Assembly (NCBI GenBank): GCA_021399435.1
Contig: JAJTUP010000004.1
Location: 1,488,001-1,552,000 of the forward strand
Direction of reading: 5' to 3'
DNA length: 64,000 nucleotides
From: Diaporthe sp. PMI_573
Taxonomy: Eukaryota; Ascomycota; Sordariomycetes; Diaporthales; Diaporthaceae
The notes under the pieces are model-generated. The model ran no database searches and was not told the origin of the DNA. It saw only the letters and a program-made list of their open reading frames with translations. The position numbers and the translations under genes are program-made. Below, piece by piece: positions 11,429 to 22,726 of this stretch; position 1 is the stretch's first letter, and every line of letters starts with the position of its first letter.

Positions 11429-12227
11429 TGCGAGAAGCGGGCGGAGGGTCGGTCGCGTTGGGAGGCGGAGGAGTTGCTTAGAAGGCAGACAAGACAAGTT
11501 CCGTGCCTGTGAGAAATTGATCAAATATCTCAGATTTCCAGCTGGAGAAATCGGCCGAGGGTCGCGAAGGCAGTGCATCTGCGGGAGGAAGGGGCTTCTA
11601 GGCAGAAGGGGGAGGGGCCGAAGGCAGGCGGCAACTCTTTGGTGTTAGTGAGGATGACGCGCCTTTTTGGCTCGAGTACGCGCCGAGATTCTAAATTGAA
11701 CGCGATCCTCACGTGCCGACCCGTCCGTTCCTCATTGTCTCCCTCTCGCCATGGACTCTTTTCAAATCATCCTCGAGAGTCCCTTGTCAGATTGCGATGT
11801 ATATCATATTTTGAACTCCATCACCCAGTCAATTTTCAAAATCTATCTAAATCCACAGAGACTTTCTCTCAAGTCGTCAGAATTTCAGCAGCGTAGGAGC
11901 GCAAAGAGCAGGTCTCATGCGATCTTCTCTTTGAGATTATCTCAACGCCGCGTCTCTCATCCTACAAGCCATTTGTGGCAGCTACAACAAGTATGAAAGG
12001 CGAATGAGAATGAATTCACTCTCTGGCCTCCTTAAAAAAATTCCTAGGAATTCTCAACCAAAGTCATCAATAACGCAAGCTTTCCTATCAAAGGCCACGC
12101 CATGCTCTAAGTTGTTATTTGGATATTGTACATGCGCGACCTCTACGTAGGCTGGTGCACTTCCTTCAGTAACCTGATACTCCCAGAACCAACTTCCTTC
12201 AACTTCCATGCATCCTATCTCCTAGGC
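11429..12227. other. intergenic between CDC9 start and PDA1 stop
   Basis: Holds the CDC9 promoter and leader near 11430-11750 and the PDA1 3' region near 12000-12227. The part next to CDC9 is open in the CDC9 frame up to an ATG at 11578. Frames on the plus strand (for example 11573-11896) show no family features. Confidence 0.5.
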
Positions 12228-13732
12228 TTAGTTGAAGTAATAGTTCTCCTCCGGAACCCGACCCCTGATGAATGGGGGCTCCGATCCCCGGACGTAGATG
12301 TCCTCGTACAGGATCTGAGGGGTAGCGTCTGGCACGGGCATCGCCTCAGCGATAGCGACCTCCTCGTTGACGTGGTTGCGGGCATCCTTGTCGATGGCCT
12401 TGAGCTCGTCCTCGGACGCGACGCTCCACTCGAGGATGTGCTTCTTCAGGCCTTGGATGGGGTCGTTGGTGCTGCGCATGCGCTGGATCTCCTCGCGGGT
12501 TCGGTAGGTGGTGCCGGGGTCGGACATGGAGTGTCCTCCGTATCGGTAGGTGACGTACTCCAGGACGAGAGGGCCGTTGTCAGCATCGGTCCATTGCTTG
12601 CCGTACTTGACTGCAGCCTTAACGGCAAGGACGTCCATGCCGTTGACCTTGAGACCTGGGATGTACTGTCCACGCTTGTAGTAGTCCGTCAGGGCGGAGG
12701 AACGAGCTGCTGCCGTGCCCATACCGTACTTGTTGTCTGTCACATCCAGGTCAGCATTTGTCGGGGGACATCCACACCGGGGCAGGCTTACTCTCGCAGC
12801 CGAACAGCGCCGGGAGGTTCCACAGCTTGGCCATGTTGAAAGCCTCAAAGACCTGGCCCTGGTTGCTGGCACCATCACCGTACAGGATGATAGAGGACTT
12901 CTTGCGGCCAGTGTACTTGTGGGCAAACGCCAGACCGGCACCAACAGGAACTTGGGCACCGACAATGCCGTTTCCACCGTAGAAGTTCTTGGCGAACATG
13001 TGCATGGAACCACCCTTTCCGTAAGCGATACCTTGGCGTCTGCCCAACAGCTCACCGATGATGGATCGCACGGAGGCGCCTCGCATCAGAGCATATCCGT
13101 GGCAACGGTACGCGGTGATGACATCGTCCTCCTTAGTGATAGCGTGCTCGATACCGGTGGCCACGGCCTCTTGACCTGTCGACAAGTGGCAGAAACCTCG
13201 GATCTTCTTCTCCTTGTACAATCGGTCGGCGGCCATCTCCATCTGTCTGTAGGATTAAGTCCGTCAATACCTGCCACACGAACGCTCTCTTGGTTCGGGG
13301 AGCTTGTATCGAACAGCTTTCTCGGGGGGTCGGCATACCGGGTGACAACCATGTCGTAGTACATCTGCTTGAGCTCCTTCTTCGTCACCTCGATGGTGTA
13401 TGGGGGTGGGTCCAGCTCGTACGTCTCGAAGCTCTCATCGCTGAGGCTTACTGAGAAGGGCTCATCGTCGGACTGATAAGGGATGCCTGTTAGCTTCAAT
13501 TACCCGGAATTTGGAGCAGAGGGTTCCCTCGCATCCGTCGAGGGGAGCTGAGGTATTCCGGACGGGGCTGGGCTCGCGGATTGACTTGACTTGCCTTGGG
13601 GACTGCGCTCTTGTCAACGCTGGCGGATGCAGCGTTGGTGGTGACGGACCGGCGAGCTGCGACGATGGGCATCGAAGGCCGGGCGGTGCGCAGAGGCACC
13701 GCTCGTGGTATCCTGACAGCTCTGGAGAACAT
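12228..13732 (-). CDS. PDA1: pyruvate dehydrogenase E1 component, alpha subunit (mitochondrial)
   Basis: Thiamine-diphosphate decarboxylase subunit of the mitochondrial pyruvate dehydrogenase complex, feeding acetyl-CoA to the citric acid cycle. Exons: 13732-13595, 13472-13339, 13246-12792, 12736-12228, giving 411 aa, close to the yeast protein. The first about 35 residues are Arg/Ser/Ala-rich without acids ([12 protein letters not shown]...), a typical presequence. The ThDP site runs from GDGASNQGQ (about residue 214) to FGCENN (about 244), the NN being created by splicing. [14 protein letters not shown] is the conserved regulatory phosphorylation loop, so control by pyruvate dehydrogenase kinase is expected. 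Intron 1 (13473-13594) appears to use a GC donor in AAG|GCAAGT; a GT donor six bases downstream (after GCAAGTCAA) keeps frame and cannot be excluded. Confidence 0.95.
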
Positions 13733-14564
13733 CTTGTCGACGACGATGGGAAGTCGGGACAGGTTTGCGGGGAGGAAGGGAGCGGATGTGGTCGCGGGAT
13801 GAGCTGTCGCGAGATGGGCCAAGTCCGAGAATTATTCTCTCTCAACATTGTCGGGAAACAGCTCACTCCTTTTGGGTTTAGCGCCGTCTGCGGACGCCGA
13901 AGATTGGGCCGTTGGCCAGAGCTCCTGAACCGGACCTCCAAACCTGCAAGCTTGGCGCTCAACGTTGAGGAGCTGAAGCCCCGAAGCACCGCAGTCAGTC
14001 AGCCCATTCATTCCTTTGGTGATGCATCATCTTCAACCCACACATCACCTCGTCCATTACCAAGAGCGGTTTGAGCTAATTGTTATTTTTGTCTCATTCA
14101 AAAGCTACTGCAGATGAGCTCATCTATCCTCCAGTGACTCCATGACAAAACTCAAACAATACCTTCGCATCTCTGCTCACCTACCGTTCCCAAATTTCCC
14201 ATTATGTTGGAACAAACCAAGGCAACGCCCAGCCAGCCTCAGTGTTAACGTTAACGCCCCAGCCATGCGGATAAAAAGACTATGAAAACCTGGCGTCTGC
14301 GCCAGGGGCTAGAAGCGATAAAAGTTTTGTAGCCAGAAAATGCAATGTCTACCCCATATGCAAACCATGGTGTCAGCGAATAAGGTTCAGACCACCTGGC
14401 CATGCGATGTATGCCGTAATAAATGTTGGTTCTAACGGTCTCTGTTCGGCTAACATAAGACATCAGAATGCGTGCCACCCAACTAGAGAGAGAAATGCAT
14501 TCGACTGCTGACAAGGGGTGTTATCAGCGTTGTTGAAGAGTGATCATCGGGTCCAAGGTCAGAT
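13733..14564. other. intergenic, PDA1 promoter side
   Basis: Upstream of PDA1 on the minus strand and downstream of the F-box gene. A tandem palindrome GTTAACGTTAAC lies at about 14244-14255. Frames here (for example 13462-13989 minus) are continuations of the PDA1 5' region and show no family features. Confidence 0.45.
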
Positions 14565-16802
14565 TCAGTCGTGGAAAAATGTGGTGCCTTGCCGAAGGGG
14601 GGCGGTTGAGGGGCCGGCGTCTCTCATGTCAACGTCTTCGATTCCACTCTCACGCGGCCCCAAGCTATGGAGCAGTGCTGACTGCGGCGGTCGGTAGTCC
14701 AAAGGTAAGGCACTCTTCGGCCGGTCGGGTTCTTCGAGCGACCTCACTGCAAACGGCCTGTCGTCTTCTGGTGGGGGAGAAAAGGACCACACCTAATCGG
14801 TACAAGTCAGTGTGCGCTCAAAAGACAGAGGTTGCGGGTTCTTGACTGACCTCCATGATGGTTCGATTGTTTCGGAGGGCCATGGCTACGCATTTCTCAT
14901 CCTCGAAAGCCACGCGCCACACAGCCTCACCTTGAGCAATCAACTCGCGAACGAGGTGGCCCGTTTTCAGGTCCCAGACCTTAACACGGCCATCACTGCC
15001 ACCGCTGACAACGCGAGTATCATCGAATTGCAAGCTGGTCACGCTGTTATCGTGCGCAGCTAGCCGGTGAATGGGGACGAATTTCGAGAGGGACCAGACT
15101 CTGACGGAGCCATCAGAGCCGCCGGTGACAAGAGTGTCCCCGCGCATTTGGAGCTGGCCCACCAGTGACGTGTGCCCTTGCAGGACTGCCTGGCATTCAC
15201 TGTGTCTCGTGTCAGCGTATGTGCGGCGAATTCAGGACCTTTGCATCAACTCACCCTGTGTTCGCGTTCCAGATCCGCACACTCGTGTCCAGGCTGCCTG
15301 TTGCCACCCTTGCGCCGTCAAAGGCAATAGCATAAATCTGGCTGTAGTGGCCTTGAAGCGTGTGTAGACATCTGCCCTCCGATATGCTCCAGACCTTCGC
15401 GGTAGTATCGTAACTGCCTGAAACCACTATATCTCCCTTGATCTCCAAGCATCGAACACTAGCTTGATGACCTACAAGGACGTTGCGGCAAACGCCAGTC
15501 TCGATATTCCAGACGCGAAGGGTGGTATCTCTCGAGCCGGAGATTGCGGTCTTGGCGTCAGACATCTTAAGACAACGCACAGTGGACGTGTGACCTCTCA
15601 GGGTGTGAACGCAGTTTCTGGAGGAGTCAGCAGCCGCATCATCCAGGTTTCACGGAAGCATGATATTCTTACCCAGTGCTCAAGTCCCACACCCGGACAT
15701 CTCGGTCACAACCGCCACTGACCAGGATATCTTCCCATGGGACCATAGCCCACACGCCCATGACATGGCCCTGCAGCACTCGCAACGCATTGCCTTCGGT
15801 ATCGAAGACGTGGATCTTGGCATTATCCAGAGCCACGATAATGTATCGCGGCGTCAGGTGCAGACTGGTCACGACACCACCATCCTGGGTGATAGCTCGT
15901 GTGGTAGCCTTGCCACCAGTCCGCCATGCAGCGTCCACCAAATACCTCTGCTTGAAATGCGACTTGTATGTCTTGAGCTTGGGACGCGAGCTCGCATCCG
16001 AGCCGTCCAGGCTCCTGGAAGCCGACATACCAGTCGCAGTTGGGAGGGCTCCAGGGAAACTGTGCATGTGATTTGAGAACGGTGTGTCCAACGTGATGAG
16101 GGGCTGTGCTCCAGGTCGAGATGCGTAGAGTGGTACCGTAGTGCCCACCTCGGATAGACGACGGCCGTAATCGTGTTTGACGCAGAGGTTCTTCCAGGTC
16201 ATGTCATCGCTGAGGAGGTCTCGCCATCTTCTTGATACTTGGGATGCTCTCGCTAGGACCTTAGGGTCGTCGATGAATGACAGAATCTGTATTGGTCAGC
16301 TGACATCAGACGGAGAGATCTTCGGGCAAACAATGCGGTCGGAACTCACCCTAAGACATAACTCATCGGGAAGACTGGTGAAGGGGTCCTTCTTGAGCAA
16401 TGGGCTGACGAATTGGTGGACGAATGACAGCTGCTGGCTTGTACACAGGTTCAGCAAGTCCGCCAGGATGCGTGTTCGTTGAGGGCCATTGCAGGTCTGA
16501 AAGTGTTGGCGACACTGGGCCAGGAAGATGTCCTCGTCATCCGCTGCGTCGCTCCAGTCAGGCTGTGCGTTGGTCGGGCCAGGCGATGCCGCAGGCGTGG
16601 GAGGCGGCGGCGGCGATCCGGTCAGCGTCTGGTCGAAGTCGGCAGCAGGTGTGCTCATGCTGGGAGTCGGCGGTCCCCTGGGCGGTCTAGGCTGGGGGAT
16701 CTTGATCGTGTGGTTTCCGTTGCCCATGACGACATCCTCACTGGAGTACAGACTCGCTCTTCTGTCTGAAAAGCTGAGCGGTCGGTGGCCATAGCCATCC
16801 AT
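14565..16802 (-). CDS. F-box and WD40-repeat protein (Cdc4/Fbw7/FWD-1 type SCF substrate receptor)
   Basis: Substrate-recognition subunit of an SCF ubiquitin ligase. Exons: 16802-16350, 16286-15673, 15617-15255, 15199-14851, 14792-14565, giving 668 aa. The start has a strong context (CACCATGG). A Pro-rich disordered N-terminus is followed by a helical dimerisation-like stretch, then an F-box spanning the first splice (FTSLPDELCLR-ILSFIDDPKVLARAS, WRDLLSDD). At least seven WD40 blades follow, recognisable by VSGSYDTTAKVW, VATGSLDTSVRIW, VTGGSDGSVRVW, VSGGSDGRVKVWD and similar GH...D pairs. The C-terminal tail is acidic and probably disordered. The architecture fits Cdc4/Pop1/Fbw7 and Neurospora FWD-1; which ortholog it is cannot be decided by eye. 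Substrates would be phosphodegron proteins such as cell-cycle or clock regulators (family knowledge). Confidence 0.9.
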
Positions 16803-19800
16803 GGTGACGAGAGTCCCTGAACGCAATAATATTGTAGGGACCCTATCTCTAGGACTCGGCGGCCGAGGAACAATCAAGGAAACGCGTGACGAGGAGTCGC
16901 CTCGTCTTTGTCGGGTACAGAGCACAACCTCGGACTCGAGCTTCTAACAGGCGGGACGGGGTCGAAGTTGACTCGGGTCTCGATCGGAATGGCGGGTCCT
17001 TAGAGGCTGTTGGAACGTAGGAGAGGGACGGGAATTGGGAGGCCAGGACGCTTTAATGATGTGGAACAAGGGGAGTGGCGGCAGCGCTAACCAGGATGAT
17101 GCGCGGTGTCTCCTCCGTCTAGTGGAACCGGAAACTACAGGCCTGGCGTGTGTTGTCGAAGTGGTGGCCCCAAAAATGACGGCACAATGGGTCTGAGTCC
17201 GCAAAGATATGTTTGACACGGAAGCCGAAACCAAGGCGGAAGGCTGGCTGGAGGGAATCCAGATGGTGCTGACTCTTTGAACCCGGGGGCGGGAGAGGGA
17301 GAGCGAGCCAGATCAAGGGGTGGGTGGGTTCAAGCGGGCGGCTGTTGGTGCGGAGGAGAGTGTGAGGAGGCGCGAGGCTTAAAGCGTGAGGGCCACCAGG
17401 CCGGCGGCGAGGCACAGTCGGAAGCGCTGCGGAGTAATAAGTAATGTGTCGGAGGGAACGAGTCGTACACAACACATCAGACGTGCAGAATCGCACCAAG
17501 AGGCGAGTGCTCTGCAGGAGAGAAAAAGACTGGATGACCGCAGGGTGGCGACGTATGAATGGAAGAGACCGAGTCAATACCAGGATGTGGTGGTATCTGA
17601 TGGCCAGTAAGTAGTGAGGGTGAGACGGGTGTGTGCCTTTGGGGGTAAGGTGATGTGACCCGGATTCCTCGCCCTGTTCAAAATGTTGTTGTCATGAGGT
17701 TCCGCAGATTGAAGGGGACGATGGGATGGATGTCAAGGCGATGGACCTGGACCTGGACCTGGATCTTGCCCTGGGGGACTGGGCCTGGGGGGACTTGGAC
17801 GTTGGACTGGACTGGGACTTGCAGGAACAGAGAAAGACGTGGTGGGTCTTTCCGGCGACTCCTCGTTTCCTGTTTCCAAGGAAGGCTGGCTTGCTGTGGG
17901 GGGTACCTGGGATATGTACCCTACACAGATGTACCATGTGCCGTGCTGGGCTGGGCTGGCTGCCGGGTGCAGTCTTGAGAGACACAGGAGAGTGAGAGTG
18001 GAAGGAGCCAGCGGCCAGACCCAAGACCACCTTCCTCCAGGACCCGGCACAGGAGCACGGCGCAAGACTGAGCATGAGTAGCACTTGTTAGGTGCGTTCC
18101 AAATTTACTTCCAATGTTGTGCCAGTTCTATGTATGTATATGTGTACATGTCGAACAATACGGGATTGCTGCACTCACTCGGCACCACCCGAGCACAACG
18201 TCAGGCTTTTTTGGGGCCTGCAGTGCAAGGCGAAACGTGGGCACGATTCAAACGGACAAAAACCTCAGATGGCGTGGGACTTGAGTTCACTACTGTGGCT
18301 GGGCCGAAAGGGTCGTGGAACAGATGAGGTGATCAGGTTGACTGGCAGCCGTCGTCTAGTTCGCTACTGCTGGACCATCGTCAGTCAATTCAGTCCAGTG
18401 TCCACCCTGCCACGATGACGCTGCTCCATGCTCCATCCCCAGTCAACAGTAACTCAGCCGATGCAACTTCCAAGGTTCTTCCACGGCTCTCCCGTTTCTA
18501 GTCTCCAGGCTTGGGGTTCTGTTCAGAATTGCTAGCAGGGCTGGCCGGACGGCAGGACCTGAGCGCCCAGGTGTTGGGGACGAAAAGCCAAAGCGCGATG
18601 GCGTCGGTTGCTTGGGTACCTCCCATTTCCAGCCAAATGCCGTGCTTCTGTACCAATCGAGGCAGGAGGATTGGAATGGAGTGCTGCACCACCTGGGCTG
18701 CCTGGACAGGCAAAGACAGGCAAGACAGGCTGGGGCAGTTCCCCGTTCTCGATCCCACCCTCGAGCACTCGGCACCATCAGCACACCAACATCACCCGCC
18801 TCTGTTTCCACTGGTGATCTGCACCGCGCAGAAGCAAAATTGAATGAATGCACGCGGCCCACGGACCCTCTCCTAGCGCGCCCGGGCGGTCAGGGGCAAC
18901 GTCAAACGGCCCCTGCTCTGCTAGTTCTGCAGGACCGTTCAGCCTGTCCGCCTGTGCACTTTTCAGATTTGCGAGAGCGATGGCCCCCAGCCTTCCAAGG
19001 TTTTCCCTTTATTTCAGTGATCATCATTTGCTGATCCCTCTGCACATCTGCACCTCTGCACCGGGAATCGTCCATGCACGGAAGCACATGCGCGCTTCTC
19101 ACATCTCAGCTGCTCATCTGCTCAGCTGCATTTTCCATTTTCGTTGTTCACTGGTGCCACGGCTGCCGGTCCACCCTCTCGGGCCAACAGTAGCTCATGT
19201 CAAGTCTGACATGACATGAACCGTTGGCCAAGGCTACTCGAACACTTACGGGAACTCACTCACACAGCACACACGTACACGGTCGCCGACCGTGGTATAC
19301 GACTGTCACGCCGGCTGCGAATCGAGGCCACATCACTCTACATGTAACGTTCCGAACTTCACGTCCGATGTTTCCTTGAGAAACCCCGCAGCCTTTATGA
19401 CATGCTGCGGCTGGGCGGCACCATTATAATTTTCAGACGTCGGATGAAATAACAAGCCCCCCCTTTTTCCCTCCCCTCTCCCGCCTCGACCAGTACCTCC
19501 GAGGAGGCGCTGTTCGGAATAGCGTGAACGAAGCGGACGCACCCGGGCCATCAGTTCTTGCTTCTATCTTTGTCCGCCGACGTACAAGTAGAAGTGCCGG
19601 ACCGTCTGGGGCTGCTGGGGTCTCGTCTCACTTATTGCATGCATGCAGTCAGCAAATTGGCCGGATAGGGCCAGGAGCCTACCCAAGTGCGCCAAAGAAC
19701 TTGTATGCAGTAGTTCTCGGTCCGCGCCCAATGTTGTGGAATACGCAATCCTGAGGCAACCAAATCTGGTCTCAAATCGATCACAGTCAATGCTTCCAAC

Positions 19801-20760
19801 GCTCCGGACGAGGCAAAAGCTTATTCGACCGCCTGGAAAGTTAGGCCAGGCCGAGAATACCTGGACACCATGCATGAAATTCCATCGCATCTCGTCATTT
19901 TGGAATGATCGCCCTTGTCAGACGAGACGCTGCCAATGGCCCCTTTTATTAGCAGCGGGAAGGAATGGGCGCAGGGATGGGCAGGAAGCGACCAGGCAGG
20001 CAGGCTGCGGCATGAAGAAGAAAAAAAAAGTTCAGCCTCATTCAGCGCAACACACCCTGTGCATCCTCACGGTTCCGTGCCGTGCAGCGGGCAGCTTATT
20101 TGCATCAACCTGCCGCAGCCGGCCAACCACTGCACTTGTAAAAGAAAAAAAACTCATCTCACCGTAAGCAGCACGGGCCAGGACTACCAAGCCGACATTT
20201 TCGCATGCGAGTACAAATGAGGGGAAATGACAAAAAGAAAAGAAAAGATCAAGGGAGAAGACGTGAGCCATGCTACCCAAGGGAAACAGCCAAGACTTGG
20301 GAGCCCACCAACACCAAACAGTTGCAAACCGCGGGGTCTCGAGAGGACCGACCCGAAACGGGGGTATGCCACGGCCTCGCCCGTCAGCACTTAGACACAT
20401 GCGGCTGACAAAGTCGAGGAGCCATACTCTGTACAACCAAGTAGCTGGCCAAAATGGCAGAATGGGCACGTAGAAAAACCATACTCCGGATCCCACCGGC
20501 GCTCAGGACGTCTCAACTAAGCTTGGCATGGCTGGTAGTCTAAGGCGAAGCCACCACATGGGGCGCTAGGCTGATGGCCCCTTAGACACACCTGCCTCCA
20601 GGAATGGGCTTTGGGTAGTCCACCGCGGCGTGAGCTCTAGAAGCTCATGCAAATAAGGCCGATTCTCGCCGCCCTCCAACATGGCATCCAATAAAAGCTA
20701 TTATGGCTGCCCACCGTCACCTCAGTTGTCATTTTTGCACCCACTGACCCTCTGGTCCCT
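16803..20760. other. 4-kb stretch without a recognisable gene
   Basis: Many short frames on both strands, none longer than about 175 codons and none with motifs I recognise. Composition is not AT-rich, so it does not look like a RIP-degraded transposon. It contains low-complexity tracts: a GGACCT run (17743-17763) within a G-rich segment to about 17825, a CAGGCAA/GACAGG run near 18706-18730, and A-rich tracts near 20020-20150. The part next to 16802 must hold the promoter and leader of the F-box gene. A long noncoding transcript or a very long 5' leader is possible but not shown. Confidence 0.45.
17743..17763. repeat. GGACCT tandem hexamer (about 3.5 copies)
   Basis: GACCTG repeated three times followed by a partial unit, inside an 85-nt G-rich, C-poor segment (about 17740-17825). 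A simple-sequence tract in noncoding DNA. Confidence 0.7.
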
Positions 20761-21921
20761 TTACTGGGCAGATGGGCCCAGTGTCCGTGCGTTTCTTGTG
20801 GTCATTCTGGTGCTGCTGTTCTCTGCGACCACGGCCTCGATCCCAGCTTTGGTGGATGACCATGGAGCTTGGGCAATGGCTCTCGAATTTAACAGCTTTC
20901 CCGGGAGGGCATCTAGAGCCAGAGCCAGCTCACGCTGGGCGTCCCGAACTGCAAGCATTAGGACGGCTCGGAGGACAAAGTGGGCATCATTGCCAGCGTT
21001 GTGGAGGGCAGTGCATGGTATCTCAAGCTCAAGAAGCAGCTTCTCTAAGCTACACCTGTAGGACAGCTGAAGAGGATATTGTGCAGCTTTAACAGTATCG
21101 ATCGTATAAAGAGGGTTTAGATGAATATTCAGGGCTTTAAGGGCCCAAAGCTCCCTATGCCCTCCGTGGAATACAAGGATGATATCCCTGTTTGAGGTGA
21201 ATAATTGAAGTTGATCCTTGAGGCCAGACAAGGATATTGTTTTTGGGTTTCCAAATAGGAATTTGTTGGCTTTATGCCGTGCGAATTTAGGATTGCCAAC
21301 GATGTAATGATGAGATTCGATGGGTTGCTTCCCGGTAGCCATACCAGTAGTACTGGTCATAGGCGTTTTCAAAGACTCAGAGTCAAGAACTGATATTCCC
21401 ACATGCAAGTTTTGAATGACGCCATCGTGTTCTTGGAGCGAATCAATGCCGATACTGAGGAACCTGACACCGTTTGGGTTCTTGCTGGGGAACTGGGACT
21501 GCTGAACGCCTGAAGGCAGAGAATCGCTGTCTTGAAAACCAAGTAACCATCAGAGAACCAAAGTCTCGTCCTTGAGGAGACCGGTGTGAGGTGACATTGC
21601 TGATGTCTGTCTTTTTGTGGCCAGATGGTGGCGAGTAGGTTGGCGGCTGGTTGGCGCTTTTTGCTGCAGTACTGGTGCCTCTAGTGTGCCGTACCGGTTT
21701 AGATAATTCCAATCCGAACTCTCGATTCCCCCTAAATGTATCTGCTCGAGGGTCTGGACTTGTGTTGAAAAAAATACTTGCCCGTCTGCTCCCAACCATC
21801 CCGACTGCTCGCAACAGGGAGTAACTGTTGTTGATTGGTAGTGTCGGGTTTCTTCGTAGACGCAACTACATTTTGTCGCAATTGGCAGGTGGGTACGTTT
21901 GATTCTGAGCCTGGAATTAAA
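20761..21921 (-). CDS. Gfd2/YDR514C-like DEDDh-fold protein, 5' end unresolved
   Basis: The C-terminal 240 codons (21480-20761) match the fungal Gfd2/YDR514C-like domain, an exonuclease fold: VRFLSIGID strand, ESHHYIV, NKFLFG, the strand RDIILVFHGG, LYTIDTVKAAQYP, and the signature HNAGNDAHF. Of the usual DEDDh residues only the later Asp (TIDT) and the His/Asp of HNAGND remain; the first motif is GIDSL instead of D-x-E and the second is HGGHREL without the Asp, so catalysis is unlikely. Upstream the same frame is open to about 21921 but is interrupted by TGA at 21550-21552. A 51-nt intron (weak GTCTCC donor, TTTTCAAG acceptor) would remove it in frame; otherwise it is a nonsense mutation. 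No good ATG for the extended frame was found; an ATG at 21932 lies in another frame. It may be a decaying gene. Confidence 0.55.
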
Positions 21922-22726
21922 CTATCGCCCATCTCTGGCCAGTTGTGTAGCTGAACGAAGCTGCAATTTGTGATTGAAGGTGACAGTTTGGCCGAGTGTG
22001 AATTAGGAACGGTAGTACTACCTACCTACCCTAGTACACAGTAGTTTGGTCGACAAGACGGCGCCAAGGCCAAGCCTTCTCTGGTGCCCCCGAAGGTCAG
22101 GAGGGAAAAAAAGGGCAGGCGCGCAAACCGACCGATCGCCTGGGTCCGCGCACCGACGTTGCGTTGCCTTCGTGGCGTTGGCGATCTTTTGCCCTCTCTA
22201 GCTGAAACAGGAATAGAAGAGGATGCACAACTGCTTTCTTTCCGCGGAGAAACCCCCCACCTACCCCCTCTGTCCCCCGAAGGAAAAAAAACTCCCCAAG
22301 TCGCACGACTGCGGGATCGAAACATTGGACGCCTCCTGGGAATTGACCGAGATCTAGAACGGCGATGGCCAACACCGAAACGGGCGTGCGCAGCCAAATT
22401 CGTACGACTCGGGTTGTCCACAACGGTTCGTCTGTCGATGCGTTGTAAAACCCGGTGCTGGGGTGCTGTGGTGCTGCGGTGCTGCGGTGGCCACCGGGTG
22501 TACTCGAGCTGGCCCCTGCCTACGCTTCTCTCGCGTCACCACACTCTCATATCACGGGCTCGTTGAGGCAGTCACCAAAAATGGACGGATGCAGGGAATT
22601 GTGCCTTGGACTCCTTATAATGCTACGCCATGCCCCGTCTTAGTCCCATCACATTATCTAGAACCCGAAGAATCAATACGCCGACCACGTAGTACAGTTC
22701 AAATAAACACAGTCTTGACCACTCCT
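21922..22726. other. intergenic upstream of the Gfd2-like gene
   Basis: No supported gene. A plus-strand frame at 22084-22566 is rich in Arg and Pro without motifs and is probably chance. Holds a short GC-rich repeat (22451-22498). Confidence 0.45.
22451..22498. repeat. 8-nt tandem repeat (GGTGCTGN x4) inside an inverted repeat
   Basis: Four units of GGTGCTG plus one variable base at 22454-22485, flanked by CCCGGTG (22451-22457) and CACCGGG (22492-22498), which could pair as a stem with the repeat in the loop. Confidence 0.6.

Noticed and set aside
17119..17577. 152-codon minus-strand frame upstream of the F-box gene
   Set aside because: Arg/Ser/Pro/Leu-rich with no motif; lies in the expected promoter and leader.
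20038..20496. 152-codon hydrophobic minus-strand frame
   Set aside because: Phe/Trp-rich because of T-rich tracts; no membrane-protein family pattern and no splice context.
22084..22566. 160-codon plus-strand frame between the Gfd2-like and ZIP genes
   Set aside because: No motif, Arg-rich throughout, runs through a simple repeat.
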